DNA from: Agrobacterium tumefaciens
Lineage (GTDB): Bacteria > Pseudomonadota > Alphaproteobacteria > Rhizobiales > Rhizobiaceae
Assembly: GCF_000834635.1 (NCBI RefSeq)
Contig: NZ_JXQV01000030.1
Span: 372,001-436,000, forward strand
Direction of reading: 5' to 3'
DNA: 64,000 bases
The notes beneath the pieces are model-generated. The model was given only the letters and a program-made list of their open reading frames with translations, had not been told where the DNA came from and ran no database searches. A program made the position numbers and the translations under genes. Positions 27,856 to 36,840 of the stretch are shown here, one piece after another. Position 1 is the first letter of the stretch. The number at the start of each line of letters is the position of its first letter.

Positions 27856-28242
27856 TTAGGTACCAACGCCGATTTCGGCAAGCCGCGTCAGGCATGCTTC
27901 TTCGACATTATCCAGTTCCAGAAGCGTTTCCTCGATGTCCTTGCGCTTCTGGCGAAGGTCGGCACGCTTTTCGTCAACCTTCTTCATCAAAAGCTCAAGC
28001 TGCCCGGACTCGCCAGGTGGCTCTTTGTAGACCTGAATGATTTCCCGGATTTCGGCGATGGTGAAGCCAATACGTCTGCCGCGCAGGATTTCCTGAATGA
28101 GCCTGCGATCTGCCATGCGGAAGAGCCGCGTGCGCCCACGACGCTCAGGATGAATAAGGCCCTCATCTTCATAGAAGCGAAGGGTGCGGGTTGAGACCCC
28201 GAATTCACGCGTCAGTTCCGTAATGCTATAATACTTGTTCAA
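27856..28242 (-). CDS. MerR-family transcriptional regulator
   Basis: A 128-residue regulator: winged helix YYSITELTREFGVSTRTLRFYEDEGLIHPERRGRTRLF at the N-terminus and a long dimerisation coiled coil (QLELLMKKVDEKRADLRQKRKDIEETLLELD). There is no metal-binding Cys loop at the C-terminus, so it resembles the group that controls branched-chain amino acid or fatty-acid catabolism (LiuR-like) rather than metal resistance; this is an inference. The start is TTG at 28242. A long pseudo-palindrome at 28374-28395 is its probable operator. Confidence 0.85.
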   Translation of the reverse strand: MNKYYSITELTREFGVSTRTLRFYEDEGLIHPERRGRTRLFRMADRRLIQEILRGRRIGFTIAEIREIIQVYKEPPGESGQLELLMKKVDEKRADLRQKRKDIEETLLELDNVEEACLTRLAEIGVGT

Positions 28243-28373
28243 AGCTTCATCCGATTCTGGAGCACAGGACCGAAAATGAAAGACAGTTTTCAGAGTATCC
28301 GGCGCTCAAACAACAAGATAGAATGACGAAGCACATTGGGCCTCATAACTATCCTTTATATCAGACACTATGA

Positions 28374-28395
28374 TTGACCTTCACGTAAAAGTCAA
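28374..28395. promoter_or_regulatory. Pseudo-palindromic operator upstream of the MerR-family gene
   Basis: A 22-base inverted repeat with outer arms TTGAC/GTCAA, inner TT/AA and centre ACGT; only the bases at positions 6 and 9 of each arm break the symmetry. It lies 132 bases upstream of the merR-type start and 11 bases past the mgtE stop. Length and symmetry fit operators of LiuR-type MerR regulators. Confidence 0.55.
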
Positions 28396-28405
28396 TTTTG
28401 AGGCG

Positions 28406-29833
28406 TCAGCCAGAAATGCCGAACCACCATGTGGCAAGGCCGAGGAAGGAGAAGAAACCGACAATGTCGGTGACCGCTGTCACGAAAACCGCCGATGAAA
28501 CGGCCGGGTCTGCCCCGAATTTATCCAGCAGCAACGGAATGATGATGCCGGCAAGGGCCGCAGCAAACATGTTGATCAGCATTGCCGTTGCAATAATGCC
28601 GCCAAGATTGACGTCATTGAACCATAGACCGGCGATGACACCGATGGCACAGCCAAACAGCGCGCCATTCAAAAGGCCAACGCCCGCTTCGCGCCTGATG
28701 ATGCGGGACGCGTTGTGAATATCGAGGTTTTTGGTTGCCAGCGCACGCACTGACACGGTCATCGTCTGTGATCCGGCATTACCGCCCATGCCCGCAACGA
28801 TTGGCATGAGGATAGCCAGCGCCACGATCTGTTCGATTGTCGCATCAAAAAGACCGATGACGGATGCGGCCATAAATGCCGTGATGAGGTTGACCGCCAG
28901 CCACGGCACGCGCGAGCGCGAGGTAACCGCAATCGAGTCGGAAAGCTCTTCGTCACCCACCCCGCCAAGGCGCAGCAAGTCTTCCTCCGCCTCTTCCTGC
29001 ATCACGTCGACCACGTCATCGATGGTGAGAACACCCACCAGACGGCCATTATCATCAACGACAGCCGCAGAGAGAAGGTCGTATTGCTCGAAGAGTTGGG
29101 CTGCCTCTTCTTGATCCATCTCGGCTGCAATCGGATGGTTCGTCTCGTGCATGATGGTTTCGATCTTCACCTGCCGCTTGGAGCGGAGCAGCCGGTCGAG
29201 ATCGAGCGCGCCGACCAGCTTGAAGGTGGGATCAACGACAAAGATTTGCGAGAAGGATTCGGGAAGCTCCTCTTCCTCGCGCATGTAGTCGATGGTCTGG
29301 CCGACAGTCCAGAAAGGTGGCACAGCCACGAATTCCGTCTGCATGCGGCGACCAGCCGAGCTTTCCGGATAATCGAGCGCGCGCAGCAACCGCACCCGCT
29401 CGGTAAACGGCATCTGCGCAAGAATGTCCTCGCGATCTTCGCGGTCCATGTCTTCAAGAATGTAAACGGCGTCATCCGAATCCATCTCACCGATACCAGC
29501 GGCAATCTGGTCGTTCGGCATCTGCTCTACGATGTCGAGACGAATCGCCTCATCCACCTCGGTCAGCGCCGTCATGTCGAAATCAGAGCCCAGCAGGCGC
29601 ACCATGGCGTGGCGCTGCTCTGGCAGAATGGATTCCAAGAGGTCGCCGAGTTCTGATTCGTGCAGGCGAGCGACGTTCTGCCTCAGGAAAAGCACATCGC
29701 GGTCACCAATAGCGGCACCCACCATCGCCAGAAAATCGGAGCGTATTGAGCCGTCTTCTGCGTAGATGTCGGCCATGATGTCCGGCCGCTTGGCGTCTTC
29801 CGGCACGGAATGATGGTCGTCCGCTTGCGTCAA
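28406..29833 (-). CDS. mgtE: Magnesium transporter MgtE
   Basis: Mg2+ channel of about 475 residues. N-terminal helical domain (DLLESILPEQRHAMVRLLG, EDMDREDREDILAQMPFTERVRLLRALDYPESSAGRRM), two CBS domains (FVVDPTFKLVGALDLDRLL and VVDDNGRLVGVLTIDDVVDVMQEEAEEDLLRLGG), then a five-helix membrane domain (MPIVAGMGGNAGSQTMTVSVRALA with the selectivity motif). The cytoplasmic domain senses magnesium and gates the pore in known MgtE proteins. The start is uncertain: TTG at 29833 follows AAAGGGG, while the frame stays open to a TTG at 29872. Confidence 0.93.
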   Translation of the reverse strand: MTQADDHHSVPEDAKRPDIMADIYAEDGSIRSDFLAMVGAAIGDRDVLFLRQNVARLHESELGDLLESILPEQRHAMVRLLGSDFDMTALTEVDEAIRLDIVEQMPNDQIAAGIGEMDSDDAVYILEDMDREDREDILAQMPFTERVRLLRALDYPESSAGRRMQTEFVAVPPFWTVGQTIDYMREEEELPESFSQIFVVDPTFKLVGALDLDRLLRSKRQVKIETIMHETNHPIAAEMDQEEAAQLFEQYDLLSAAVVDDNGRLVGVLTIDDVVDVMQEEAEEDLLRLGGVGDEELSDSIAVTSRSRVPWLAVNLITAFMAASVIGLFDATIEQIVALAILMPIVAGMGGNAGSQTMTVSVRALATKNLDIHNASRIIRREAGVGLLNGALFGCAIGVIAGLWFNDVNLGGIIATAMLINMFAAALAGIIIPLLLDKFGADPAVSSAVFVTAVTDIVGFFSFLGLATWWFGISG

Positions 29834-30151
29834 ATTACGCCCCTTTATCCGGTACACTGCCTGCTTCGCCAAAGTGCAGGAGAATGGCTTTTAAAAGCGC
29901 AATGTCAACAACAGGATAGGAGAAAAGGCGCGCACTTGCCACGGCTAATCGTGCAGATAACGGATCGCTGGAGATTAATGATTGCGAAACAGTCTCACCG
30001 AATTGATCGAGCAATTTCAAGACTTGCTCAGTTACGAGTTGACATGTGTCATTTATCCGGGAATCTGGAACAAAACGCTGCAATAACAACCGTACCTGCT
30101 GGCACAGGCAACGCGCAGCGAACAAGAATTAGATCAGAAAGAGACCTTATA
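29834..30151. other. Divergent intergenic region mgtE / ydeP-like gene
   Basis: 318 bases serving as promoter space for two divergent genes. The only structure noticed is an inverted repeat TGACA-N2-TGTCA at 30040-30051, about 100 bases before the oxidoreductase start, which may be an operator. No credible ORF on either strand. Confidence 0.35.
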
Positions 30152-32461
30152 ATGGGCAAGATGGATTTCATCGGCAAGGCTTCCAGCGCGGCTGGCGGCT
30201 GGGGCGCACTCAAGAGCGTGGGCAAGCGCCTTCTGGAATCGGGCGCTCCGATTTCCGGCGCACGAACGCTGCTCAAAGCAAACCAACCCGATGGTTTCGA
30301 TTGTCCCGGTTGCGCATGGGGAGATCCAGCCCATGGTTCATCTTTCGAGTTCTGCGAAAACGGCGTGAAGGCCGTTGCCTGGGAAGCCACGGAAGCGCGT
30401 GTACCGCCAGACTTCTTTGCCAACCACACGGTATCTGCCCTTCGCAAATGGTCGGATTACGATCTGGAAAAGCAAGGTCGCCTAACAAATCCACTGCGCT
30501 ACGACCGGGCGACTGACACATATATGCCGCTCAGCTGGGACGCCGCTTTTGCCGAAATCGGCAAGGTCCTCAACAGTCTGGATAACCCTGACCGCGCCGA
30601 GTTCTACACATCCGGCCGCGCCTCCAACGAGGCTGCCTTCCTCTACCAGCTGATGGTCCGTCTTTACGGTACCAACAATTTCCCCGATTGCTCCAACATG
30701 TGCCACGAAGCCAGCGGCGTTGGCCTCAAGGCTTCTGTCGGCGTGGGCAAAGGCACAATTCTTCTGGAGGATTTCGAAAAGGCGGACGCTATTTTCGTCA
30801 TCGGCCAAAACCCCGGCACCAACCACCCGCGCATGCTGGGTGATTTGCGCCGTGCGGCCATTCGTGGCGCGCGCATTGCCGTGTTCAACCCTATCCGTGA
30901 GAAGGGCCTGGAACGCTTCACAGATCCGCAAGACAAGCTGGAAATGATCACCGGCGGCAACACCAAGATCGCGACAAACTACTACCAGCCTCGCCAGGGT
31001 GGCGACATGGCCGCAGTGCGCGGCATGAGCAAGGCCGTATTTGCAGCGGATGATGCCGCCCGCGCCGCTGGAAAGCCTGCAGTCATCGACTATGATTTTC
31101 TGAATGAGCACGCTGTCGAGTTCGAAGCCTACCGCGCCGCTGTGGAAGCAACATCATGGGAAGCCATTATTGACCAGTCCGGCCTGACGCGCGAGCAAAT
31201 CGAGGAAGCGGCGGGCATTTACATGGCGTCGAATGCCGTCATTGCCACATGGGCAATGGGCATCACCCAGCACAAACACTCCGTCATCATCATCAGAGAA
31301 ATCACCAACTTCATGCTGCTGCGCGGCAATATTGGCCGCCCCGGTGCTGGTCTCTGCCCGGTGCGCGGCCACTCCAACGTTCAGGGTGACCGCACTGTTG
31401 GTATCGATGAGAAGGCGCCACCTGCCCTCCTTGACGCTCTCGAAAAAGAGCTCGGCGTGCCGATGCCGCGCAACAGGGGCCACAACACGGTCGAAGCCAT
31501 CTCGGCCATGCTGGATGGCAAGGCACAAGCTTTCATCGCACTTGGCGGCAACTTCCTGCGGGCAACACCAGACAGCCCGCTGATTATCAAGGCTTTCGAA
31601 AAGCAGAAGCTGACGGTAAACATCGCCACCAAGCTCAATCACTCGCATCTCGTTCCGGGCGAAACGTCCTTCATCCTGCCCTGCCTCGGCCGCACAGAAA
31701 TCGACCGCAACTCGCAGGGCAAGCCCCAGATCGTGACCGTGGAAGACTCCATGAGCATGGTGCACGGCTCGGGCGGAATCAACGAACCCGCATCGCCAGA
31801 GCTGCGCTCTGAAATCGCAATCGTGGCCGGTATTGCACAGGCAACACTTGGCAATGAGCGCGTGAACTGGAGCGCACTTGCAGACGATTACGATCTCATC
31901 CGTGACATGATCGAACGCGTGATTGTCGGCTTCCATGATTTCAACGAGCGTGTCCGCGTGCCGCGTGGTTTCCATCTGCGGAATGCTGCGGCAGAACGCG
32001 AGTGGAATACGCCTGCCAAAAAGGCAACGTTCTTCACCGGCCCACTGCCGGAAAAGACCGAGCATCAGGAAGCGCTCACCAAGCAAGGCGTTTTCGTGTT
32101 GCAGACATTCCGCAGCCATGACCAGTATAACACCACCATCTACGGCATGGATGACCGTTACCGCGGCGTTTATGGCGAGCGTCAGGTCATCTTCATGAAC
32201 CCGAAGGACATGGAAGCACTCGGCGCCCATGCCAAGCAGCGCGTGGACGTGATCGGTGAATATGGTGACGGCATCGAGCGCATGGCCGAAAACTTCCGCC
32301 TGGTGCCGTACAACATTCCAGAAGGCAGCATCGGCGGTTATTATCCTGAACTGAACGTTTTGGTGCCGCTTCACAGCTATGGCGAAGGCAGCTTCACACC
32401 AACGTCGAAGTCGGTTCTGGTATCGGTGCGCCTGCGCGCGAACGCAGAGGCTGCCGCCTGA
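30152..32461 (+). CDS. FdhF/YdeP-family molybdopterin oxidoreductase
   Basis: A 769-residue enzyme of the formate dehydrogenase-like YdeP branch. It opens with DGFDCPGCAWGDP (Cys 51 and 54 near an iron-sulfur site), and has molybdopterin-domain stretches ARVPPDFFANHTVSALRKWSD, FYTSGRASNEAAFLYQL, DCSNMCHEASGVGLK, FVIGQNPGTNHPRML and RGHSNVQGDRTVGI. E. coli YdeP contributes to acid resistance; substrate of the family is unproven and formate is not assured. The frame is open from 29810, but ATG at 30152 behind an AGAAAGAG gives the usual N-terminus. It is joined by a TGATG overlap to the next gene. Confidence 0.88.
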   Translation: MGKMDFIGKASSAAGGWGALKSVGKRLLESGAPISGARTLLKANQPDGFDCPGCAWGDPAHGSSFEFCENGVKAVAWEATEARVPPDFFANHTVSALRKWSDYDLEKQGRLTNPLRYDRATDTYMPLSWDAAFAEIGKVLNSLDNPDRAEFYTSGRASNEAAFLYQLMVRLYGTNNFPDCSNMCHEASGVGLKASVGVGKGTILLEDFEKADAIFVIGQNPGTNHPRMLGDLRRAAIRGARIAVFNPIREKGLERFTDPQDKLEMITGGNTKIATNYYQPRQGGDMAAVRGMSKAVFAADDAARAAGKPAVIDYDFLNEHAVEFEAYRAAVEATSWEAIIDQSGLTREQIEEAAGIYMASNAVIATWAMGITQHKHSVIIIREITNFMLLRGNIGRPGAGLCPVRGHSNVQGDRTVGIDEKAPPALLDALEKELGVPMPRNRGHNTVEAISAMLDGKAQAFIALGGNFLRATPDSPLIIKAFEKQKLTVNIATKLNHSHLVPGETSFILPCLGRTEIDRNSQGKPQIVTVEDSMSMVHGSGGINEPASPELRSEIAIVAGIAQATLGNERVNWSALADDYDLIRDMIERVIVGFHDFNERVRVPRGFHLRNAAAEREWNTPAKKATFFTGPLPEKTEHQEALTKQGVFVLQTFRSHDQYNTTIYGMDDRYRGVYGERQVIFMNPKDMEALGAHAKQRVDVIGEYGDGIERMAENFRLVPYNIPEGSIGGYYPELNVLVPLHSYGEGSFTPTSKSVLVSVRLRANAEAAA

Positions 32462-32781
32462 TGAATGAGGATCAATCCGCTGCGCGCTTCATGGCCGTTG
32501 TGGAACAGATCAGCCATACGGCCCCGGTAGCGCTTGACGCAACCGGGGCCGCACTCATTGCCGCCGTGCACCTCGGTGTCGGCACGGACAGCCGTAGCCT
32601 TTCCAACAAGCTCGGCATTGAGCACGCGCTTGTTTTGCGTGAAATCAATACTTTGTCGGGGCGATTTCTGACCATCGGCAAGCGCGATGCAAGAACGCAG
32701 CGGACATGGGTGGAACTGACAAGCGAGGCCAGCGAACTTGCAAGTTCCGCCTCGAATGTGGCACTGCAAGACACGCTTTAA
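32461..32781 (+). CDS. Small putative winged-helix protein downstream of the YdeP-like gene
   Basis: A 106-residue protein I do not recognise by name. Residues about 45-95 (SRSLSNKLGIEHALVLREIN, then FLTIGKRDARTQRTWVELT) look like a MarR-type recognition helix and beta wing. The ATG overlaps the stop of the oxidoreductase gene by one base, so it is translationally coupled. It may regulate or assist that enzyme. No membrane segment or signal peptide. Existence is well supported by position; the fold is an inference. Confidence 0.68.
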   Translation: MNEDQSAARFMAVVEQISHTAPVALDATGAALIAAVHLGVGTDSRSLSNKLGIEHALVLREINTLSGRFLTIGKRDARTQRTWVELTSEASELASSASNVALQDTL

Positions 32782-32808
32782 GCCTCATGGAATGAATGGA
32801 ATATCGAC

Positions 32809-33300
32809 ATGGCAATCCGTTCCATCTTGCCCTATCCACATGTGGCGCTTTCGACCCACTGTGAACCGGTCACAGACTTTGGCCCCGGGCTTGCGGAGCT
32901 TGAAAAGGATTTGCTGGATACGATGCGCGCCGCGCCCGGCGTTGGCATTACCGCCGCTCATATCGGCGTCCTCAAACGCATCTTCGTGCTGGAACTCACA
33001 CCCGGAGCGGTGCGCACCTACGTCAACGCTGAAATCACCGAACTATCCGGTGAGGCTATGCGGCACATGGAAGGCAGCGTTTCCATGCCGGGCTTTACCG
33101 AGGAGGTCGAGCGGCCTTCATCGGTGAAGTTGCGGTATCAGGACGTGTCAGGCGCGTGGCACGATGAGCAGGCGGACGGTTTCCACGCGATCTGCATTCA
33201 GCATGAAATCGATCAGCTGAACGGCATTTTCTGGCTGAAGCGCCTGTCGAAACTGAAGCGGGATCGCCTTATCCGCAAATGGGAAAAAGCGCAGCGCTAA
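32809..33300 (+). CDS. Peptide deformylase-like protein with degenerate metal site
   Basis: A 163-residue member of the peptide deformylase fold. All three family motifs are recognisable but altered: GVGITAAHIG (44-53) instead of GVGLAAPQIG, EGSVS (88-92) instead of EGCLS, and QHEIDQLNG (131-139) instead of QHEIDHLNG. The metal-ligand Cys and one of the two metal-ligand His are thus replaced by Ser and Gln, and the oxyanion Gln by His; the catalytic Glu 133 remains. Classical deformylase activity is doubtful. It follows the winged-helix gene by 27 bases. Its stop abuts the stop of the convergent osmC-like gene. It is unlikely to be the main def gene of the cell. Confidence 0.85.
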   Translation: MAIRSILPYPHVALSTHCEPVTDFGPGLAELEKDLLDTMRAAPGVGITAAHIGVLKRIFVLELTPGAVRTYVNAEITELSGEAMRHMEGSVSMPGFTEEVERPSSVKLRYQDVSGAWHDEQADGFHAICIQHEIDQLNGIFWLKRLSKLKRDRLIRKWEKAQR

Positions 33301-33723
33301 TTATTCCACCGCAAGCGTAAAGCACGCATCACCCCGCAGCGTATTGCTGACGGTGCATATCTCCTCCGCTCTGTGCGCTATGGCGATTTTGGTGTCCTCA
33401 TCAAAATCACCGCGGATGGTCAACCGCACATCAAAGCTTGTGATCCGCGAAGGCTCCTCCTCGGATTTCTCGCCCGTAACTTGCGCCTGCACACCCTCAA
33501 AACGATTGAGAAGGCCCATCTCGCTGGCGGCAATGCGTGCGCTGAGAACCATGCAGGCGGCAAGCGATGCGTAGAGCAAATCAAGCGGGTTAAACCCGGG
33601 GTCAGACGCGCCCGTCACCACTGGCAATTCGCCGCCAGTCGGCGTTTCGAGATGCGGATGACCATTGCGGCCCAATGTGGCCGATGCACCGGTCTTGCGT
33701 TTTCTGATCCTGATCTCGCTCAC
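33301..33723 (-). CDS. OsmC/Ohr-family protein
   Basis: A 140-residue thiol peroxidase-like protein. The two family cysteines are in LAACMVLSARIAA (about 57) and AEEICTVSNTLRG (about 124), with the typical NPLDLLYASLAAC leading to the first. OsmC-type enzymes reduce organic hydroperoxides. GTG at 33723 follows GAGGATG. Convergent with the deformylase-like gene, with no bases between their stop codons. Confidence 0.86.
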   Translation of the reverse strand: MSEIRIRKRKTGASATLGRNGHPHLETPTGGELPVVTGASDPGFNPLDLLYASLAACMVLSARIAASEMGLLNRFEGVQAQVTGEKSEEEPSRITSFDVRLTIRGDFDEDTKIAIAHRAEEICTVSNTLRGDACFTLAVE

Positions 33724-33853
33724 GGAAACATCCTCACATTCGAATTGTCGAAAATTACATTTTGCACAATGGAACCAAAAGACGCTGCCGTGGTTCTACT
33801 CACGGAACGGTGATGAACCGTTACGGATTTATCGAAAATAGGAGCTGGGACAC

Positions 33854-34021
33854 ATGGTTACTGGTACACTCGTTAGCATTCTGATCACATTTCTGGTCAT
33901 CGTACTTATTCTTTGGCTGATCAACCGCCTGCCCGTTGGCGGTAGCGCGAAGCAGATCGCTCAGGTTATCGTCATCATCATCGGTATTATTTCGCTGCTG
34001 AAGTATCTCGCAGTATTTTAA
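33854..34021 (+). CDS. Small two-helix membrane protein
   Basis: A 55-residue protein, almost entirely hydrophobic: helix one SILITFLVIVLILWLI, a turn NRLPVGGSAKQ, and helix two IAQVIVIIIGIISLLKYL. AGGAG stands eight bases before the ATG and a strong terminator stands 24 bases after the stop, so it is a stand-alone transcript. It resembles short Thivi_2564-type membrane proteins seen in proteobacteria, function unknown. It is too short for the usual ORF cut-off. Confidence 0.75.
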   Translation: MVTGTLVSILITFLVIVLILWLINRLPVGGSAKQIAQVIVIIIGIISLLKYLAVF

Positions 34022-34044
34022 GCGATAAGACTTTTATGTCTGAG

Positions 34045-34082
34045 AGCCCGACCAGGTGTCATGCCCTGGTCGGGCTTTTTTG
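34045..34082 (+). terminator. Strong terminator after the small membrane protein gene
   Basis: A perfect 12-pair stem, AGCCCGACCAGG with CCTGGTCGGGCT, eight-base loop, then a run of Ts. It is 24 bases past the stop of the 55-residue gene. Confidence 0.92.
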
Positions 34083-34096
34083 TGCGATTTCAGCTG

Positions 34097-34936
34097 TCAC
34101 GCGGGGAAATATCTGACATAGGCGAATTCGTCACCGATAGGTGACCAGTTGGGCGAATTCATCGTTCCCTGCCCACCAAACAGATCAAACAGCGTTTCCG
34201 CATTGCCGCCATCCATATCCATCAACCGCACTCGCACATTCAGGTCGCGTGGATGATCAAAAATATCAGCGTCATAGGAAACGAAGACAATCTTGTCACC
34301 CGCGGGTGACGGATGCGGAAACCAGTCTCCAAACACACTATCCGTGATGCGTTCAGCCTCTCCGCCGCCAACCGGCACGCGCCAGATTTGCATACGGCCC
34401 GTGCGGCTGGAGTTGAAGTAGATCCACTGACCATCAGCTGAGTAGTCAGGCCCGTCATTGCGGCCTTCGCCGTGGGTGAGGCGCGTCTCTGTGCCGCTTT
34501 CGATATCCATGGAATAGATATCGAACACCTGATCTCGAATGCCACAATAGGCAAAGCTTTTGCTATCAGGTGCCCAGCCGTGCCAGTAGGATGGCAGATT
34601 GTGCGTCATCAGCCTTGGCGTTCCGCCTGCTGACGGTAGAATGTAGATCGCGCTTTTGCCGAATTCGACCTTATCGGAAATGGCGATCAAAGAGCCATCC
34701 GGCGAAATGCCGTGGTCATTGTTGCACTGCGTCGCAAAACCGGTGTCGAGAACAAGCGGCACCACATCACCAGTCAGAGACAGCCGATACATCAGCCCCT
34801 CACTGTTGAGCAGCAAATACTGCCCATCCGGCGACCAGTTGGGCGCTTCAAACAGTTCCGACGTCTGCCACACCACCCGGTTTTGCCGGGTGCGGATGTT
34901 GAAGATTTCAACGGAACTGCGAAGCTTTTCGATCAC
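34097..34936 (-). CDS. TolB-like beta-propeller protein
   Basis: A 279-residue protein built of WD40-like/PD40 blades: APNWSPDGQYLLLNS, HGISPDGSLIAISD, HGWAPDSKSFAYCG, GPDYSADGQWIYFNS, PHPSPAGDKIVFVSYD and SPNWSPIGDEFAYVRYF. The absence of a signal peptide distinguishes it from TolB proper, which is periplasmic. GTG at 34936 begins one base after the nadE stop; the frame open to 34981 would overlap nadE and is not favoured. Function unknown; it is probably co-transcribed with nadE. Confidence 0.8.
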   Translation of the reverse strand: MIEKLRSSVEIFNIRTRQNRVVWQTSELFEAPNWSPDGQYLLLNSEGLMYRLSLTGDVVPLVLDTGFATQCNNDHGISPDGSLIAISDKVEFGKSAIYILPSAGGTPRLMTHNLPSYWHGWAPDSKSFAYCGIRDQVFDIYSMDIESGTETRLTHGEGRNDGPDYSADGQWIYFNSSRTGRMQIWRVPVGGGEAERITDSVFGDWFPHPSPAGDKIVFVSYDADIFDHPRDLNVRVRLMDMDGGNAETLFDLFGGQGTMNSPNWSPIGDEFAYVRYFPA

Positions 34937-34937
34937 A

Positions 34938-36617
34938 TCATCTGTCCCGGAAGCGGTTGGTAATGGGGTAGCGGCGATCACGACCGAAGTTCTTCTTGGT
35001 GATCTTCACGCCCGGCGCAGACTGCCTGCGTTTGTATTCGGCAAGATACAGCAGATGTTCGATGCGATGGACCGTCGCAAGATCATGTCCGCGCGCGACA
35101 ATATCGTCGACAGACATTTCCAGTTCCACCAGGCATTCCAGAATATCGTCCAGCACCGGATAGGGCGGCAGGGAGTCCTGATCGGTCTGGTTGGGGCGCA
35201 ACTCGGCAGAGGGTGCCTTCGAAATGATGTTGGCGGGAATGACCTCGCCCGAAGGTCCAAGCGCCCTTGGCGGCACGTGGCTGTTTCTCCACGCCGAAAT
35301 AGCATAGACCTGCATCTTGTAAAGGTCTTTGATCGGGTTGAAGCCGCCGTTCATGTCACCATAGAGCGTGGCATATCCAACCGACATCTCCGACTTATTG
35401 CCTGTCGTGACAACCATTGAGCCAAATTTGTTGGAGACCGCCATGAGAATGCTGCCTCGGGTGCGGCTTTGCAGGTTTTCTTCTGTAATGCCTTCTTCCG
35501 TTCCTTCGAAAAGCTCAGCCAAAGACGACAGGAAGCCATCCACCGGATCGGCAATCGGAACGATATCATAGCGGCAGCCGAGAGCCTTGGCGCAATCTGC
35601 GGCGTCCTTCAGGCTGTCTTCAGATGTGTAGCGATAGGGAAGCATGATGCACCGCACCCGCTCCTCGCCCAAGGCGTCCACAGCAAGAGCGGCGCATATG
35701 GCGGAATCAATGCCGCCGGAAAGGCCCAGAACGACGCTTTTGAAGCCATTCTTGTTAACGTAATCGCGGAAGCCCAGCATGCAGGCCCGGTAATCCGCCT
35801 CCTCGCCCTCTGGTATTTGTGAGAACGGACCTTCGCTGCAACGCCAGCCGTTTTCGGTGCGCTTCCAATCCGTGACGGCAAGTGTCGTCTCAAACTGGCT
35901 CATCTGGAAAGCCAGCGTCTTGTCCGCATTGAAGGCAAAGCTTGCGCCATCAAATACAAGCTCATCCTGCCCACCCACCTGGTTGGCGAAGACGAGCGGC
36001 AGACCGCTCTCAATGACCTGGCGCAAAGCCACCTGATGGCGCACATCCACCTTGCCGCGATAGTAAGGTGAGCCGTTGGGAACCAGCAGAATTTCCGCAC
36101 CGCTTTCGGCCAGCGTCTCGCAGATGCCAAGATCGTTCCAGATTTCCTCGCAGATCGGAATACCGATGCGAACACCTCTGAAATTGTAAGGGCCGGAAAT
36201 CGAGCCTTCAGAAAACACACGCTTCTCGTCGAACTCGCCGTAATTCGGCAAATCAACCTTGTCTCGCAACGCAAGAATCTTGCCGCCATCAATCAGCGCC
36301 ACCGAATTATGGCGCCCTGTTTCACCCTGACGGGGGAAGCCGATGATGATACCCGGGCCGCCATCGGCGGTGTCTGCCGCCAGATCTTCAACGGCCTTCA
36401 GGCACGATTTCAAAAAGGCAGGTTTCAAAACCAGATCCTCCGGCGGGTACCCGGAGATGAACAACTCGCTGAGCAGCAGCAGGTCTGCCCCCTGCGAAGC
36501 CGCATCGGCGCGGGCCTGACGCGCCAGGGCAAGATTGCCCACGACATCGCCGACGGTTGGGTTGAACTGCCCGACGGCAATCCGCAAAATACTAGGATCA
36601 ATCTGTGCTTGGCTCAT
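34938..36617 (-). CDS. nadE: Glutamine-dependent NAD+ synthetase
   Basis: Last step of NAD synthesis, 559 residues. The N-terminal nitrilase-like glutaminase domain has the Glu-Lys-Cys triad (Glu 51 in LLSELF, Lys 120 in RDKVDLPNYGEFDE, Cys 156 in GIPICEEIW). The synthetase domain has the PP-loop LGLSGGIDSA (298-306), TTGNKSEMSVGYATLYGD and the Mg/ATP region near DQDSLPPYPVLD. ATG at 36617. The TolB-like gene follows with one base between. Confidence 0.95.
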   Translation of the reverse strand: MSQAQIDPSILRIAVGQFNPTVGDVVGNLALARQARADAASQGADLLLLSELFISGYPPEDLVLKPAFLKSCLKAVEDLAADTADGGPGIIIGFPRQGETGRHNSVALIDGGKILALRDKVDLPNYGEFDEKRVFSEGSISGPYNFRGVRIGIPICEEIWNDLGICETLAESGAEILLVPNGSPYYRGKVDVRHQVALRQVIESGLPLVFANQVGGQDELVFDGASFAFNADKTLAFQMSQFETTLAVTDWKRTENGWRCSEGPFSQIPEGEEADYRACMLGFRDYVNKNGFKSVVLGLSGGIDSAICAALAVDALGEERVRCIMLPYRYTSEDSLKDAADCAKALGCRYDIVPIADPVDGFLSSLAELFEGTEEGITEENLQSRTRGSILMAVSNKFGSMVVTTGNKSEMSVGYATLYGDMNGGFNPIKDLYKMQVYAISAWRNSHVPPRALGPSGEVIPANIISKAPSAELRPNQTDQDSLPPYPVLDDILECLVELEMSVDDIVARGHDLATVHRIEHLLYLAEYKRRQSAPGVKITKKNFGRDRRYPITNRFRDR

Positions 36618-36840
36618 GTCACTTATCTACCGTGCTGATGCCCGCGGTGCAACGCAGGCCATTAAGGTCTCTCACAAAAAACAGAACCACTGACGTTGGG
36701 ACCACCTTCACCCACTCCACACATGAGCAGATGTAGATGTTTACCGCGAATTCATTTGAATTCCACACGCACAGCCGCTTATTTCGATAGAACGGTGGAC
36801 GCCAGGTTTCGAATTGTCCCCGGCTGACTGGAGACCAACA

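Noticed and set aside
31154-32374. 406-residue minus-strand frame
   Set aside because: Antisense of the YdeP-like gene.
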